In this document: in pieces, positions 36,398-45,405 of the stretch | How positions within the stretch are numbered: the first letter of the stretch is position 1 | How the letters are laid out: each line of letters opens with the position of its first letter | Assembly (NCBI GenBank): GCA_036500605.1 | Contig: DASYBU010000056.1 | Span: 89,334 to 153,333 of the forward strand | DNA: 64,000 bases | Source: JAFALK01 sp036500605 | Lineage (GTDB): Bacteria; Pseudomonadota; Gammaproteobacteria; Burkholderiales; Burkholderiaceae_C | Direction of reading: 5' to 3' | Notes under the pieces: generated by a model | Told to the model about the DNA's origin: nothing | What the model saw: the letters and a program-made list of their open reading frames with translations, nothing else | Database searches by the model: none | Position numbers and translations under genes: made by a program

Positions 36398-37708
36398 TCA
36401 GCGCTCGGTCTTCATCCGCGTGACGATTTCGTTAGCCCGATGAACCACCGCGCTGACATCAAAACTTGTCAGTTCACGGTTCTTGAGCACGCGGCGGCCG
36501 CCCACCCAGACATCGGACACATGCTCGCGGCCAGCCACGTAAACCAACTGCGCGGCCGGGTCGTAAACCGGCTGGCACTCGATCGCCGACAGCGAAACCG
36601 CGGCCACGTCAGCCAGCTTGCCCACTTCGAGCGAACCGAGATCATCACCGCGGCCCATCGCCTTGGCGGCGCGAATCGTGGCCATCTCCAGCGCGGTCCG
36701 CGCGGGCACGGCCAGCGGATCAAGGCTCGTGGCTTTTGCCAGCAAGGCCGCAGCGCGGATTTCGCCAAACATGTCCTGGCGGTTGTTCGAGGCCGCGCCA
36801 TCGGTGCCCAGCAGCGTGTTGACGCCGGCGGCTTCCAGTGCCACCAGCGGCTGCACGCCCGAAGCGAGCTTCATGTTCGAGTTCGGGTTGTGCACGAGAT
36901 GGACCTTCTGGCGCGCCAGCATGGCGATCTCCTCCTCGTTCAGATGGACCATGTGCACGGCGATCATGCGCTCGTTCAGCAGGCCCAGCTTGTTGAGACG
37001 CTCCAGCGGACGCATGCCGTATTGCTTGATGCTGCCGTTCACCTCGTCGAGCGTTTCGTGGATGTGGCAATGCATCTGCAGATCGTGCTTCTCGGCCAGC
37101 TCACGCAGCTGCACGAAGGTCTCGTCCGAGACCGTGTACGGGGCGTGCGGAGCCGAGGTCCAGTCGAGCAGCTTCTCGCCCTTGTACTGCTCGTACACGG
37201 CCAGGCCCTTGGCGATGTAGTCGGCCGCGTTGGCGGCGTAGCCCGTGGGGAAATCAATCACGTTGATGGACACGGCGGCGCGGATGCCCGCATCCTTCGC
37301 GGCGCGGGCCATCGCGCTGGGGAAGAAGTACATGTCGTTCAGGTAGGTCACGCCGCCGCGCAGCGCTTCGGCCGCCGAGAGCATGGAGCCGGTGTAGGTC
37401 CACTCCTCGCTGACCCATTTCTTCTCGAGCGGCCAGATGTGGTTGTTGAGCCAGTCCATCAGCGCCAGATCGTCCGCCACGCCGCGCAGCAGCGACATCG
37501 CCGAATGCGTGTGGCCGTTGATCAGGCCCGGGATCAGCACATGGTCGCCGAGCTCGACGCGCTCGGCTTGCGGGTATTTCGCCTCCGCTTCGGCCCAGGG
37601 CAGGATGGCCGCAATGCGCTCGCCTTCCACCACCAGCGCATGTTCGGTCAGCGTCTCGCTGCCGGGCACCATCGTCACCATCCAACGGGGCTTGAGAATT
37701 GTGGTCAT
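36398..37708 (-). CDS. mtaD: 5'-methylthioadenosine/S-adenosylhomocysteine deaminase-type amidohydrolase
   Basis: A 436-residue zinc amidohydrolase (TRZ/ATZ family). Metal ligands are H66 and H68 in GLINGHTHSAM, histidines in MHCHIHETLDE and the aspartate in LLGTDGAASNN; HNPNSNMKLASG is the family's substrate-loop signature. This set matches MtaD-type deaminases of methylthioadenosine, S-adenosylhomocysteine and adenosine. The start lies 12 bases after the stop of the nucleoside hydrolase gene, so it is probably part of the lacI-rbsK operon. Some relatives act on other nucleosides or triazines. Confidence 0.88.
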   Translation of the reverse strand: MTTILKPRWMVTMVPGSETLTEHALVVEGERIAAILPWAEAEAKYPQAERVELGDHVLIPGLINGHTHSAMSLLRGVADDLALMDWLNNHIWPLEKKWVSEEWTYTGSMLSAAEALRGGVTYLNDMYFFPSAMARAAKDAGIRAAVSINVIDFPTGYAANAADYIAKGLAVYEQYKGEKLLDWTSAPHAPYTVSDETFVQLRELAEKHDLQMHCHIHETLDEVNGSIKQYGMRPLERLNKLGLLNERMIAVHMVHLNEEEIAMLARQKVHLVHNPNSNMKLASGVQPLVALEAAGVNTLLGTDGAASNNRQDMFGEIRAAALLAKATSLDPLAVPARTALEMATIRAAKAMGRGDDLGSLEVGKLADVAAVSLSAIECQPVYDPAAQLVYVAGREHVSDVWVGGRRVLKNRELTSFDVSAVVHRANEIVTRMKTER

Positions 37709-37720
37709 GGTGAGAACTCC

Positions 37721-38677
37721 TTAAAACACCGAATCAAAGATCTTCAGGACGCGTTCAGCGTCAACGGCCACGCAGACCTGCTGCGCGGGCTTGCCGCTCC
37801 AGGCGGTGGCGCCACTGTGACCGAGGTAGCGATGATCCTGGATCGTCTGGCCGATGGCCAGCCCTTCGGTCACCACGCGAACCGGGCCTGAACGTGTCGT
37901 GAACGCGGTCGGGTCGATCGCATAGACGATCGCGCTGGCGTCGTGGCAGTAGATGCCTTCGATGCCCGCCACGCTTTGGTAGAAGCCTTGGTAGTGGCGG
38001 CTGATCTGCCAGAAGAAATCGCCGACCTTGCCGCCGCGGCCTTGCAAGGCAGACAGCGCCTTCTCGCTCATCACGACTTCATGCGTCACGTCGAGGCCGA
38101 CCATCACGAGCGGCCAGGCCGCCGTGAAGACTTCGTCCGCCGCTTGCGGGTCGCAAATGATGTTGGCCTCGGCCACCGGCGTCACATTGCCGCTGTGGCC
38201 CTTCATGCCGAAGGCGCCGCCCATCACGATCACCTGCTTGACCTTGCCGGCGATCGAAGGATCGTGGCGCAGCGCCAGTGCCAGATTGGTCATAGGGCCG
38301 ACCGCGATCAGCGTGATCTTGCCGGGCTCGGCATTGACCATGTCGCAGATCAGTTGATGCGCCGGGCGCGGGTCCAGCGGCACCGCAGGACCGGCTTGGT
38401 CCGCCATGCCGCCGAGGCCATCGGCGCCGTGGACGAAATCGGGATAACTGGGTTCCTCGACGGCATTCAGCGCCCTGGAAGCGCCGGCCGCGACGGGCAG
38501 ATCATGCAGGCCGAAGAAGCCGGCCAGGCCGCGCGCGTTGCGTGTGGTCGTGGTCACCGCGGCGTTGCCGAAGACGGCCGTCACCGCGCGCAGCTTGATG
38601 GCCGGATGGCGGGCCAGCAGGTAGAGCGCCATCGCATCGTCAATACCAGGGTCGGTATCGAAAATCACATCAGTCAT
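37721..38677 (-). CDS. Inosine-uridine preferring nucleoside hydrolase
   Basis: A 318-residue nucleoside N-ribohydrolase. The calcium-binding motif DTDPGIDDAMAL starts at D7. The central VMGGAFGMKGHSGNVTPVAEANI segment and the HDASAIVYAIDP segment near the C terminus, with its active-site histidine and aspartate, complete the family. It releases the base and free ribose, which the upstream ribokinase can phosphorylate. The ATG at 38677 overlaps the rbsK stop (TGATG) and AGGAG lies 7-8 bases upstream. No signal peptide is seen, so it acts in the cytoplasm. Confidence 0.94.
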   Translation of the reverse strand: MTDVIFDTDPGIDDAMALYLLARHPAIKLRAVTAVFGNAAVTTTTRNARGLAGFFGLHDLPVAAGASRALNAVEEPSYPDFVHGADGLGGMADQAGPAVPLDPRPAHQLICDMVNAEPGKITLIAVGPMTNLALALRHDPSIAGKVKQVIVMGGAFGMKGHSGNVTPVAEANIICDPQAADEVFTAAWPLVMVGLDVTHEVVMSEKALSALQGRGGKVGDFFWQISRHYQGFYQSVAGIEGIYCHDASAIVYAIDPTAFTTRSGPVRVVTEGLAIGQTIQDHRYLGHSGATAWSGKPAQQVCVAVDAERVLKIFDSVF

Positions 38678-39585
38678 CACTGGTACTCCTCGCCCAGCTC
38701 GGCACGCTTGGGCATGGCTTCCTGAACGCCGCTGCGGCTGACCGCAATCGCAGCCGCCGCCTGGCCGAGCTTGATCGCATTGGCGGCGTTGAGCCCCTCG
38801 GCCAGACCCGTTGCGAGGCCCCCGACAAAGGTATCACCGGCGCCGACGGTGTCCACCGCCTTGACGGCCTGCGCGGTGAACGTGGCGAAGCCCGTGGCAT
38901 CGCAAAGCAAGGCGCCTTGCGAACCCAGTGTCACCAGCACAGCCTTGGGGCCGCGCGCGAGCAAGGAAGAGGCGCTGGCTCGCACGTCGGCCGCCGGGGC
39001 GAGCTCGGCGGCTTCGGTTTCGTTGAGCACCAGCCAGTCGGTCAGCGCCAGCAAGGCGGGATCGACGGCCAGGGCCGGGGCAGCATTGAGCACGGTCACG
39101 GCGCCGGCCATGCGCGCGACCTCGAAAGCCCGACGGATCGCCGGCTGCGGCACCTCAAGCTGCGCCACCACCACGCGAGCGGCTTGCAGAGCGGCCGCTG
39201 CCGCGTCGACATCCGCCGGCAGCAGATCTGCATTGCTGCCGGGCACGTAAACGATGGAGTTCTCGCCGCCCTCGCGGGCGACCATGATCACGGCGATTCC
39301 CGGGAGCGCCTGCGCATCACGCATGCCGTCAAAGGCCACGCCTTCCTTGGCCAGCGCCTGCAGCAGTTGCTCGCCATGCTCGCGGGTCCCCACGCGAGAG
39401 ACAAAGCTCACCTTCGCGCCGAGGCGCGCCGCGGCCACGGCCTGGTTGGCACCCTTGCCGCCGGGAGCCATCACAAATGCCTCGCCCACGATCGTTTCGC
39501 CCGGCAGGGCAAGGCGCTTGGAGTGCGCAACCATGTCCATATTGATGCTGCCGACCACGGCAACACGGCTCAGTCCATCACTCAT
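38677..39585 (-). CDS. rbsK: Ribokinase
   Basis: A 302-residue PfkB-family sugar kinase phosphorylating ribose to ribose-5-phosphate. The N-terminal PfkB signature APGGKGANQAVAAARLG (about 40-56) and the C-terminal DTVGAGDTFVGGLATGL with its catalytic aspartate are intact. VVGSINMDMVAHSKRLALPGETI at the start is ribokinase-like. The ATG at 39585 overlaps the lacI stop by TGATG. It lies in the lacI-rbsK-nucleoside hydrolase-mtaD cluster. Confidence 0.94.
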   Translation of the reverse strand: MSDGLSRVAVVGSINMDMVAHSKRLALPGETIVGEAFVMAPGGKGANQAVAAARLGAKVSFVSRVGTREHGEQLLQALAKEGVAFDGMRDAQALPGIAVIMVAREGGENSIVYVPGSNADLLPADVDAAAAALQAARVVVAQLEVPQPAIRRAFEVARMAGAVTVLNAAPALAVDPALLALTDWLVLNETEAAELAPAADVRASASSLLARGPKAVLVTLGSQGALLCDATGFATFTAQAVKAVDTVGAGDTFVGGLATGLAEGLNAANAIKLGQAAAAIAVSRSGVQEAMPKRAELGEEYQ

Positions 39586-40604
39586 CAAAGTCCCTGTCTG
39601 TTCTTGTGCGGCGCTGCCGTACTCTCGCGGATCACCAGGCGAGGTGTCAGCAAAATGTTCTTCAGCGCCATGTCCGGATTGTCGATTCGATCGATCAGCA
39701 CGCGGCCGGCCTCATGGCCCAGCTGCTTGATCGACACTCCCACGCTCGTCATGGCCGGAAAGACATAACGGCTCATTTCGATGTCATCAAAGCCGATCAC
39801 GGACAGCTTCTGCGGCACCGTGCGGCCCACTTCGGCCGCCGCGCGCAGCACGCCGAAGGCCATCATGTCGTTGCTGGTGAAGATGCCGGTCACGCCAGGC
39901 ATCTCGCGCAACAATTGCTGCGCAGCCAGATGGCCGCCGGAGCTGGAGAAGTCGCTCTCGACGATCAGGCTGTCCTCATGCGGCAGGCCCGCCTCCTGGA
40001 GCGCTCGACGCCAGCCGGCAATGCGCTCGCGCGAGACCGCAAACTCCTGCGGGCCGCTGATGCAGGCGATCTGACGGTGACCGAGCTCGATCAGGTAGCT
40101 GACCGCGCTGTGCGCGCCCTGCTCGTTGTGCACGGCCACGCGGTCGGCCTTGGCGCCCGGCACGAGCCGGTCCACCGTGACGGTCGGCACGTTGACCATC
40201 TTGAAGATATGCGCCAGCGCTTCGTCGTCGCCGGCCGAGGACACCAGTAGGCCGTCCACGCGCTTGCCCAGCAGCGTGCGCATGTACTGCTGCTGGTGCT
40301 TGGGATCGTTGTCGGAGTTGCAGATCAGCACGGAGTAGCCGGACAGGCGGCAGTATTCCTCCACGCCGCCCACCAGTTCCGCGAAGAAGGGGTTCTGCAC
40401 ATTGGGCACCAGCACGCCCACGGTCTTGGTCTCGCTCTTGCGCAGGGAGCGCGCCACCGCGCTGGGCAAATAACCGATTTCCTCGACGGCAGCCAGCACG
40501 CGCGCGCGCGCATCCGCGCTGACGGGACGTGTGTCGTTCAGGACATGGGAAACGGTGGTGAAGGAGACCCCGGCAAGGGCTGCAACGTCTTTGATGGTGC
40601 TCAC
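39585..40604 (-). CDS. LacI-family repressor (RbsR-like)
   Basis: A 339-residue regulator. The N-terminal helix-turn-helix IKDVAALAGVSFTTVSHVLNDTRPVS and hinge SAVARSLRKSETKTVGVLVPN are LacI-type; the ligand domain (about 60-330) resembles RbsR and PurR, including NPFFAELVGGVEEYCRLSGYSVLICNSDND. It is the first gene of a ribose/nucleoside operon and likely senses ribose or a related sugar. A perfect 14-base palindrome, 36 bases upstream of the ATG, is the expected autoregulatory operator. Confidence 0.93.
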   Translation of the reverse strand: MSTIKDVAALAGVSFTTVSHVLNDTRPVSADARARVLAAVEEIGYLPSAVARSLRKSETKTVGVLVPNVQNPFFAELVGGVEEYCRLSGYSVLICNSDNDPKHQQQYMRTLLGKRVDGLLVSSAGDDEALAHIFKMVNVPTVTVDRLVPGAKADRVAVHNEQGAHSAVSYLIELGHRQIACISGPQEFAVSRERIAGWRRALQEAGLPHEDSLIVESDFSSSGGHLAAQQLLREMPGVTGIFTSNDMMAFGVLRAAAEVGRTVPQKLSVIGFDDIEMSRYVFPAMTSVGVSIKQLGHEAGRVLIDRIDNPDMALKNILLTPRLVIRESTAAPHKNRQGL

Positions 40605-40640
40605 TGGATTTCGAGGCTATGGGGGGCCAGAAGACATGGG

Positions 40641-40654
40641 GGCAAACGTTTGCC
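40641..40654. promoter_or_regulatory. LacI-family operator palindrome
   Basis: GGCAAACGTTTGCC is a perfect palindrome with the central CG step used by LacI/PurR/RbsR regulators. It lies 36 bases upstream of the lacI-type gene that starts at 40604. The same intergenic region also carries the promoter of the divergent Crp/Fnr gene, so that gene may share the control. Confidence 0.88.
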
Positions 40655-40803
40655 GCTGGCGAGCATATCCGATCCCTTTACACGCGCAAGGGCTGTGTGG
40701 GGGAATATTTGCCTGCTGTTGACAAGGTCCAGCAAAGCCTGAACGTGGTCTTGCGCCTGATGCAAAATCGGCTCCGCTCCGGGCCCTTATCCCTCGACCG
40801 TCC

Positions 40804-41553
40804 ATGCCGACCTTGAACATCGCCCACCACGACACGCTCGACGTGGCCGATATCCGGTTGACGCTGGCCCGTCGCCTGCTGGCCCGCAACTCGGCCTTCC
40901 GGGACTGCCCGGCGCCGGTCATCGAAGAGCTCGTCTCACTGGGCCAACTGACCCGCTACGAAAAAGGCGAGATCCTGGTGCAGCACAGCGTCAAGGCTGA
41001 TTACTTCGGCCTGGTCGTGTCGGGCCTGCTCGAATGCAACCGGCTCTTCAAGAGCGGCAACCGGCAGTTGACCGGCATGCTGGCCACGGGCGAGGTCTTC
41101 AATCTGCTTGAGGTGGCCGACCGCGAATTGCAGTTCGGCGAGATCCTGGCCCGCGCCACCAGCGTGGTCCTGCGCGTGCCGACCTATGAATTCAACCGCC
41201 TGCAGTTGCGCGAGAGCCGCCTGGCGATTGCCCTTTCGCGGGCGTTGGCCGCGCGCCTGAATCTGGTCTTCCAGCGCAGTGCGGCCTCGACCGCCCTGCC
41301 CCTTGAAGCCCGCACGGCGGCCATTCTGCAGATCCTGGTTCACCTCTACGGACTCAAGCGCGAGCATGGCGTGCTGCTCGATGTGAAGCTTTCGCAGGAG
41401 GATCTCGCGGACCTGGTGGGCGTCAGCCGACAGCGGCTGAACTTTGCCCTCAAGCGGCTGGAGGCCGACGGGATCGTGCAACTCGGCTATGCGTCGCTGG
41501 TGATCTCCGATCCCGAGCGACTGGCCCAACTGGCCGAAACGCACCCGGGCTGA
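40804..41553 (+). CDS. Crp/Fnr-family transcriptional regulator
   Basis: A 249-residue regulator with an N-terminal cupin-like sensor domain (about 45-150; RYEKGEILVQHSVKADYFGLVVSGLLECNRLF) and a C-terminal winged helix (about 205-240; LSQEDLADLVGVSRQRLNFALKRLEADGIVQLGYASLVI). The phosphate-binding cassette of Crp is not recognisable, and there is no N-terminal Cys cluster as in Fnr, so the effector is unknown. It is divergent from the lacI-type gene and ends in a strong terminator shared with the desaturase. Confidence 0.85.
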   Translation: MPTLNIAHHDTLDVADIRLTLARRLLARNSAFRDCPAPVIEELVSLGQLTRYEKGEILVQHSVKADYFGLVVSGLLECNRLFKSGNRQLTGMLATGEVFNLLEVADRELQFGEILARATSVVLRVPTYEFNRLQLRESRLAIALSRALAARLNLVFQRSAASTALPLEARTAAILQILVHLYGLKREHGVLLDVKLSQEDLADLVGVSRQRLNFALKRLEADGIVQLGYASLVISDPERLAQLAETHPG

Positions 41554-41571
41554 GCCATCACCGCACCAAGC

Positions 41572-41599
41572 AAAAGGGCACCCGAAGGTGCCCTTTTTT
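41572..41599. terminator. Bidirectional terminator
   Basis: AAAAGGGCACC (41572-41582) pairs with GGTGCCCTTTT (41587-41597) around a 4-base CGAA loop, with a T tract to 41599. It separates the convergent Crp/Fnr-family and desaturase genes. Confidence 0.95.
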
Positions 41600-41612
41600 A
41601 CTGGCGCTGAAC

Positions 41613-42833
41613 TCAGACGCGCGCGGTTCGCAGCGTCATGGAGAAGTGGCGCAGCTCGGCGATATCGCTGGCCTCGGCGCGGTGGCACCAGGCCTGCAAA
41701 TCACTGACCAACTGCTCGGCCGACACATTGGTACGGGTCCACAGCAGGCGCAGCTCTTCGCGCATGGTCACCAGCATGTCCAGCACCGGGCTGGCGGCGC
41801 GGGCATGGGCCAGATCGCCCTGTACGGCTGGCGGGATCTTGTCGTGGTCGCGGTGCAGCCAGCGCTGGGCTTGCTTGAACTGCGCGAACTTGGCCGAGTG
41901 CTGGGCGCCTTCGGCCTTGAGCTTGGCCAGTTCAGCCGCGCAAGCGCTCTTGAGATTGCGGCCATAGGTGGCCATGACCTCGTAGCGGTTGGCGATCACG
42001 GCTTCCAGCGTGTCCTTGTCCGCGGGCTTGATATCGCCCAGCGTCAGCTTCGGCGCGGTCTTGCGGACCTTGGCCCAGCCAATCATTTCCATCGCACGGA
42101 TATAGCCCCAGCCGATGTCGAACTCATAGCGCTTGACCGAGAACTTGGCCGAGGTCGGGTACGTGTGGTGGTTGTTGTGCAGCTCTTCGCCGCCAATCAG
42201 GATGCCCCAGGGCGAGATGTTGGTGGAGGCATCCGGCGCCTCGTAGTTGCGATAGCCCCAGAAGTGGCCGACGCCGTTGATCACGCCAGCCGCAAAGAAG
42301 GGGATCCAGGCCATCTGCACGGCCCAGACGGTCGCGCCGAGCGCCCCGAACAACGCCAGGTTCAGGATCAGCATCAGGCCCACGCCTTGCCAGGAATAAC
42401 GGCTGTAGAGATTGCGCTCGATCCAGTCGTTAGGCACGCCGTGGCTGTATTTCTCCAGGGTTTCCTGGTTCTTGGATTCAGCACGGTAAAGCTCGGCGCC
42501 CTCACGCATGACCTTCTTGAGGCCGCGCGTCTGCGGGCTGTGCGGGTCTTCCTCGGTCTCGCACTTGGCGTGGTGCTTGCGGTGGATGGCCACCCATTCT
42601 TTCGTCACCATGCCGGTCGCCATCCACAGCCAGAGGCGGAAGAAATGCGAGGGGATGGGCCCCAGGTCCACGGCACGGTGCGCCTGGGCGCGGTGCAGGA
42701 AGACGGTCACGCCCGCGATGGTGATGTGCGTCGCCACCAGCGTGTAGATCACGATCTGCCAGACGCTGAAATCCAGCAGGCCGTGGCCCAGCCATTGCAA
42801 CAGCGCGTCTTGAAGGGTCGAGAGAAAGTTCAT
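41613..42833 (-). CDS. Membrane fatty acid (acyl-CoA) desaturase
   Basis: A 406-residue membrane di-iron desaturase. The three histidine boxes are HRAQAH (47-52), HRKHH (84-88) and HNNHH (219-223), with hydrophobic helices in between (about 25-45, 150-190). This matches delta-9 stearoyl-CoA-type desaturases that add a double bond to membrane lipid chains with an electron donor. The C-terminal 150 residues are soluble and alpha-helical. The start MNFLSTLQDALLQWLGHG is preceded by an AAGGAACGC-like ribosome site. No electron-transfer partner is adjacent. Confidence 0.92.
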   Translation of the reverse strand: MNFLSTLQDALLQWLGHGLLDFSVWQIVIYTLVATHITIAGVTVFLHRAQAHRAVDLGPIPSHFFRLWLWMATGMVTKEWVAIHRKHHAKCETEEDPHSPQTRGLKKVMREGAELYRAESKNQETLEKYSHGVPNDWIERNLYSRYSWQGVGLMLILNLALFGALGATVWAVQMAWIPFFAAGVINGVGHFWGYRNYEAPDASTNISPWGILIGGEELHNNHHTYPTSAKFSVKRYEFDIGWGYIRAMEMIGWAKVRKTAPKLTLGDIKPADKDTLEAVIANRYEVMATYGRNLKSACAAELAKLKAEGAQHSAKFAQFKQAQRWLHRDHDKIPPAVQGDLAHARAASPVLDMLVTMREELRLLWTRTNVSAEQLVSDLQAWCHRAEASDIAELRHFSMTLRTARV

Positions 42834-43028
42834 GCGTTCCTTGCACGGCGGCAGATGTCACTGGGCGCCGAATGGGCAAAAGAGGCCTCAATTGTAATAG
42901 AGACGCTCTCGGAGACCCGTGAATTACCTGCTGCCCGGGCATACAGCTGCAGCGCCCGGCCTGTAAAGCCGGGCGCTGCCGTGCGAATTTCGCACTCAAC
43001 GGCCCATCTCGGGGCGGTCAATCAGAAT

Positions 43029-43583
43029 TCAACGGTCGCGGTCGTGGCCCCGGCCGTGGTCGTCGCGGTGGTCATCACGGTGGTCGTCGCGGCGATCATC
43101 GTGACGGTCGTTGCGATGGTCGTCATGGCGTCGATCCTGGCCGTTAGCCCAGCCTTGGCCATGATCGCGGTCGCGGTTGTCCGGGATGCCGTCGTGATCC
43201 CGGTCGCGGCGCTGGTCATGCCAGCCGCCACCGTAGTAGTGCTGCTGGTAATGCGGCACGTAGGTGTTGCGATACCAGTCATCGCGGACGAAATACACCG
43301 GACGGCCGCAGGCGTTGTAGCGGCCGCAATAGCGCCTCCAGTTGTGCTCGTAGCCCACTGGCACACGCAGATACAGCGCCGGCAGCGGCGAAGCTACGCG
43401 CTGAATCATCACCGGCTGCTCATAAATCAGCTGCGGCGGCGGGGCATTGCCCAGGTCGATCTGGCCGTAGAAGCCGGGTTGGCCGATGCTGATGGACACG
43501 CCGACATTGGCGCCGGCATGGGCGGAACCAACAGACAGGGTCGCCAGGGCGGCGGCGGAAAATGCAATCAGGGTGCGTTTCAT
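43029..43583 (-). CDS. Exported Asp/His/Arg-rich repetitive protein
   Basis: A 184-residue exported protein. The signal peptide MKRTLIAFSAAALATLSVGSAHAG is cleaved before ANVGVS. The middle (about 25-115) is a small domain ending in CGRYNACGRPVYFVRDDWY. The last 60 residues are low-complexity, dominated by Asp, His and Arg in DDHR-type repeats. Within it, DRDHDGIPDNRDRD matches the calcium-binding DxDxDGxxD loop of EF-hand/thrombospondin type 3 repeats. A role in divalent-metal binding in the periplasm is inferred. It lies 70 bases downstream of the DUF885 gene. Confidence 0.75.
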   Translation of the reverse strand: MKRTLIAFSAAALATLSVGSAHAGANVGVSISIGQPGFYGQIDLGNAPPPQLIYEQPVMIQRVASPLPALYLRVPVGYEHNWRRYCGRYNACGRPVYFVRDDWYRNTYVPHYQQHYYGGGWHDQRRDRDHDGIPDNRDRDHGQGWANGQDRRHDDHRNDRHDDRRDDHRDDHRDDHGRGHDRDR

Positions 43584-43653
43584 ATTCAGATCCTCCATCA
43601 GGTGAGATTTGAACGGATGTGAAGCTGCATCCGTGGACAGGCGCAACAGTTGG

Positions 43654-45405
43654 TCACATCTTGTTGTTCGCAATCCAGGCGTCCACACGGGCCTCCAGCA
43701 CGTCGAGCGGCAGAGCGCCCGCAGAGAGCAACATGTCGTGGAAGGCCCGCAAATTGAAGCGCGGGCCTAACGCCTTCTCTGCACGTGCTCGCAGCTCCAG
43801 GATCTTCATCTGCCCGATCTTGTAGCCCAGCGCTTGGCCGGGCCAGGAAATGTAGCGATCGACCTCGTTGATGATGTCGGCCTCGGCCTTGGGCGCCTTG
43901 GCCATGAAGTAGTCGATGGCCTGCTGGCGCGTCCAGTGTTTCAGGTGGATGCCGGTGTCGACCACCAGCCGCACCGCGCGCCACATGTCATAGCTGAGCT
44001 GTCCGAAATGCGAGTACGGGTCCTGATAAAGGCCGATCTCATAACCCAGACGTTCGGCGTACAGCGCCCAGCCTTCGACAAAAGCCGTGTAGCCGGCGCT
44101 GCGGCGGAACATCGGCAGCTCGCCCAGCTCCTGCGCCAGCGCGATCTGCAGGTGGTGGCCGGGCACTGATTCATGCGAAGTCAGCACCTCGATCTCCCAC
44201 TTGGGGCGCACCTCGGGCCGGTACAGGTTGACCGTGTAGTAGCCCGCGCGGCTGCCGTCGATCGCCGGCTCGCTGTAGTAAGCCGTGTAGGTGTGCGGCG
44301 CAATGATGTCGGGCACCGGCCGCACGCCGAACGGCGTTCGCGGCAGCTTGCCGAAGAGCTTGGGCAGCTCGGGCTCGATCTGCTTGGCCTTGAGCACATA
44401 GGCGGCGAAGAGATCCTGCGGGTTCGAGTAGAAGAACTTCGGATCGGTGCGCATCATCTTGAAGAATTCTTCGCGCCGGCCCGCATAGCCGAGCTGCGCC
44501 ATCAGCGCGTCCATCTCGCCTTCGATGCGCGCCACTTCCTTCAAGCCGATCTCATGGATCTGCTCGGGCGTCAGTGTGGTCGTCGTGTGGTGGCGAGCGC
44601 GATTGGCATAGAGCGCTGCGCCATCGGGCAGATCCCAGGCGCCGACGGTCTCTCGGCAGGCCGGCATGTACTCGTTGCTGAAGAACTTCTCGAAGCGGCG
44701 CATCGCCGGGACGACCTGGCCCGCGATCAGCGACTGGGCCTGCGCGGTCAAGCGAGCCTGATCCGCCGCTGGAATCGACGTCGGATATTGCCCGGGCTTG
44801 AAGTGCTTGTAGAAAGGGCTGAGCTCGGCGCTGTCGACGAGCTGCTGACGCAACTGGCTTTGCACGCGCGTCATCAGGATGCGCGGCGGCGTCCGGTGTT
44901 CGGCCATCGCGGTGCGCATCAACGCCTCGTTCTGCTCGATGAAATGCGGCAAGGCGCGCAGCCGGCTCAGCCAGTTCTCGTAATCGGCCACCGTGTTGAA
45001 CGGCATGTCCTCGGACCATTCGCTGGCGGTCTGCGGCCCGCCGCGCAGGCCCACCACGTCAAGATAGAACTTGAAAGGCTCGGCCGCAATGCGATCTTCA
45101 ATCTCACCCTTGAAGAGCTCGTAGTTCAATTTATCGTCGGGCGAAAGCGTCTTGGCGTCGATGGCGCGCAAGGCATCGAGCGTGGCGTGATTCGCCTGCT
45201 GGCGCGCCTGGATTGCGGCCGGGCTCAGGTCGGGCAACAAGGCGTTGTAGCGCGTGTCACCGGCACCCGTGGCACGCAGCGGATTGCCGGCCAGGTCCTG
45301 GTTCCAGGTTTGTTGGAACAGCTGGTTGAGCCGAGCCGAAGGGCTCAGTTCGGCGGCGTGCGCGGCGCCCAGCGTCAGGGCGGCCAGCAGAAGCAGTTTT
45401 TTCAT
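43654..45405 (-). CDS. DUF885-family metallopeptidase-like exported protein
   Basis: A 583-residue exported protein with signal peptide MKKLLLLAALTLGAAHA. The C-terminal half has the zinc-peptidase-like motif HESVPGHH and, about 30 residues on, VEGWALYAERLGYE, which supplies the third ligand; this arrangement defines the DUF885 family, related to M32/M2-type gluzincins. It would act in the periplasm on peptides. The start overlaps the stop of the M15-type peptidase gene by 4 bases (ATGA), so it belongs to the peptidase operon. Confidence 0.88.
   Translation of the reverse strand: MKKLLLLAALTLGAAHAAELSPSARLNQLFQQTWNQDLAGNPLRATGAGDTRYNALLPDLSPAAIQARQQANHATLDALRAIDAKTLSPDDKLNYELFKGEIEDRIAAEPFKFYLDVVGLRGGPQTASEWSEDMPFNTVADYENWLSRLRALPHFIEQNEALMRTAMAEHRTPPRILMTRVQSQLRQQLVDSAELSPFYKHFKPGQYPTSIPAADQARLTAQAQSLIAGQVVPAMRRFEKFFSNEYMPACRETVGAWDLPDGAALYANRARHHTTTTLTPEQIHEIGLKEVARIEGEMDALMAQLGYAGRREEFFKMMRTDPKFFYSNPQDLFAAYVLKAKQIEPELPKLFGKLPRTPFGVRPVPDIIAPHTYTAYYSEPAIDGSRAGYYTVNLYRPEVRPKWEIEVLTSHESVPGHHLQIALAQELGELPMFRRSAGYTAFVEGWALYAERLGYEIGLYQDPYSHFGQLSYDMWRAVRLVVDTGIHLKHWTRQQAIDYFMAKAPKAEADIINEVDRYISWPGQALGYKIGQMKILELRARAEKALGPRFNLRAFHDMLLSAGALPLDVLEARVDAWIANNKM

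Noticed and set aside
43022..43366. Thr/Ala-rich open frame antisense-frame neighbour of the Asp/His-rich gene
   Set aside because: It is the same repetitive DNA read in another frame; the signal-peptide-bearing frame is the credible one.
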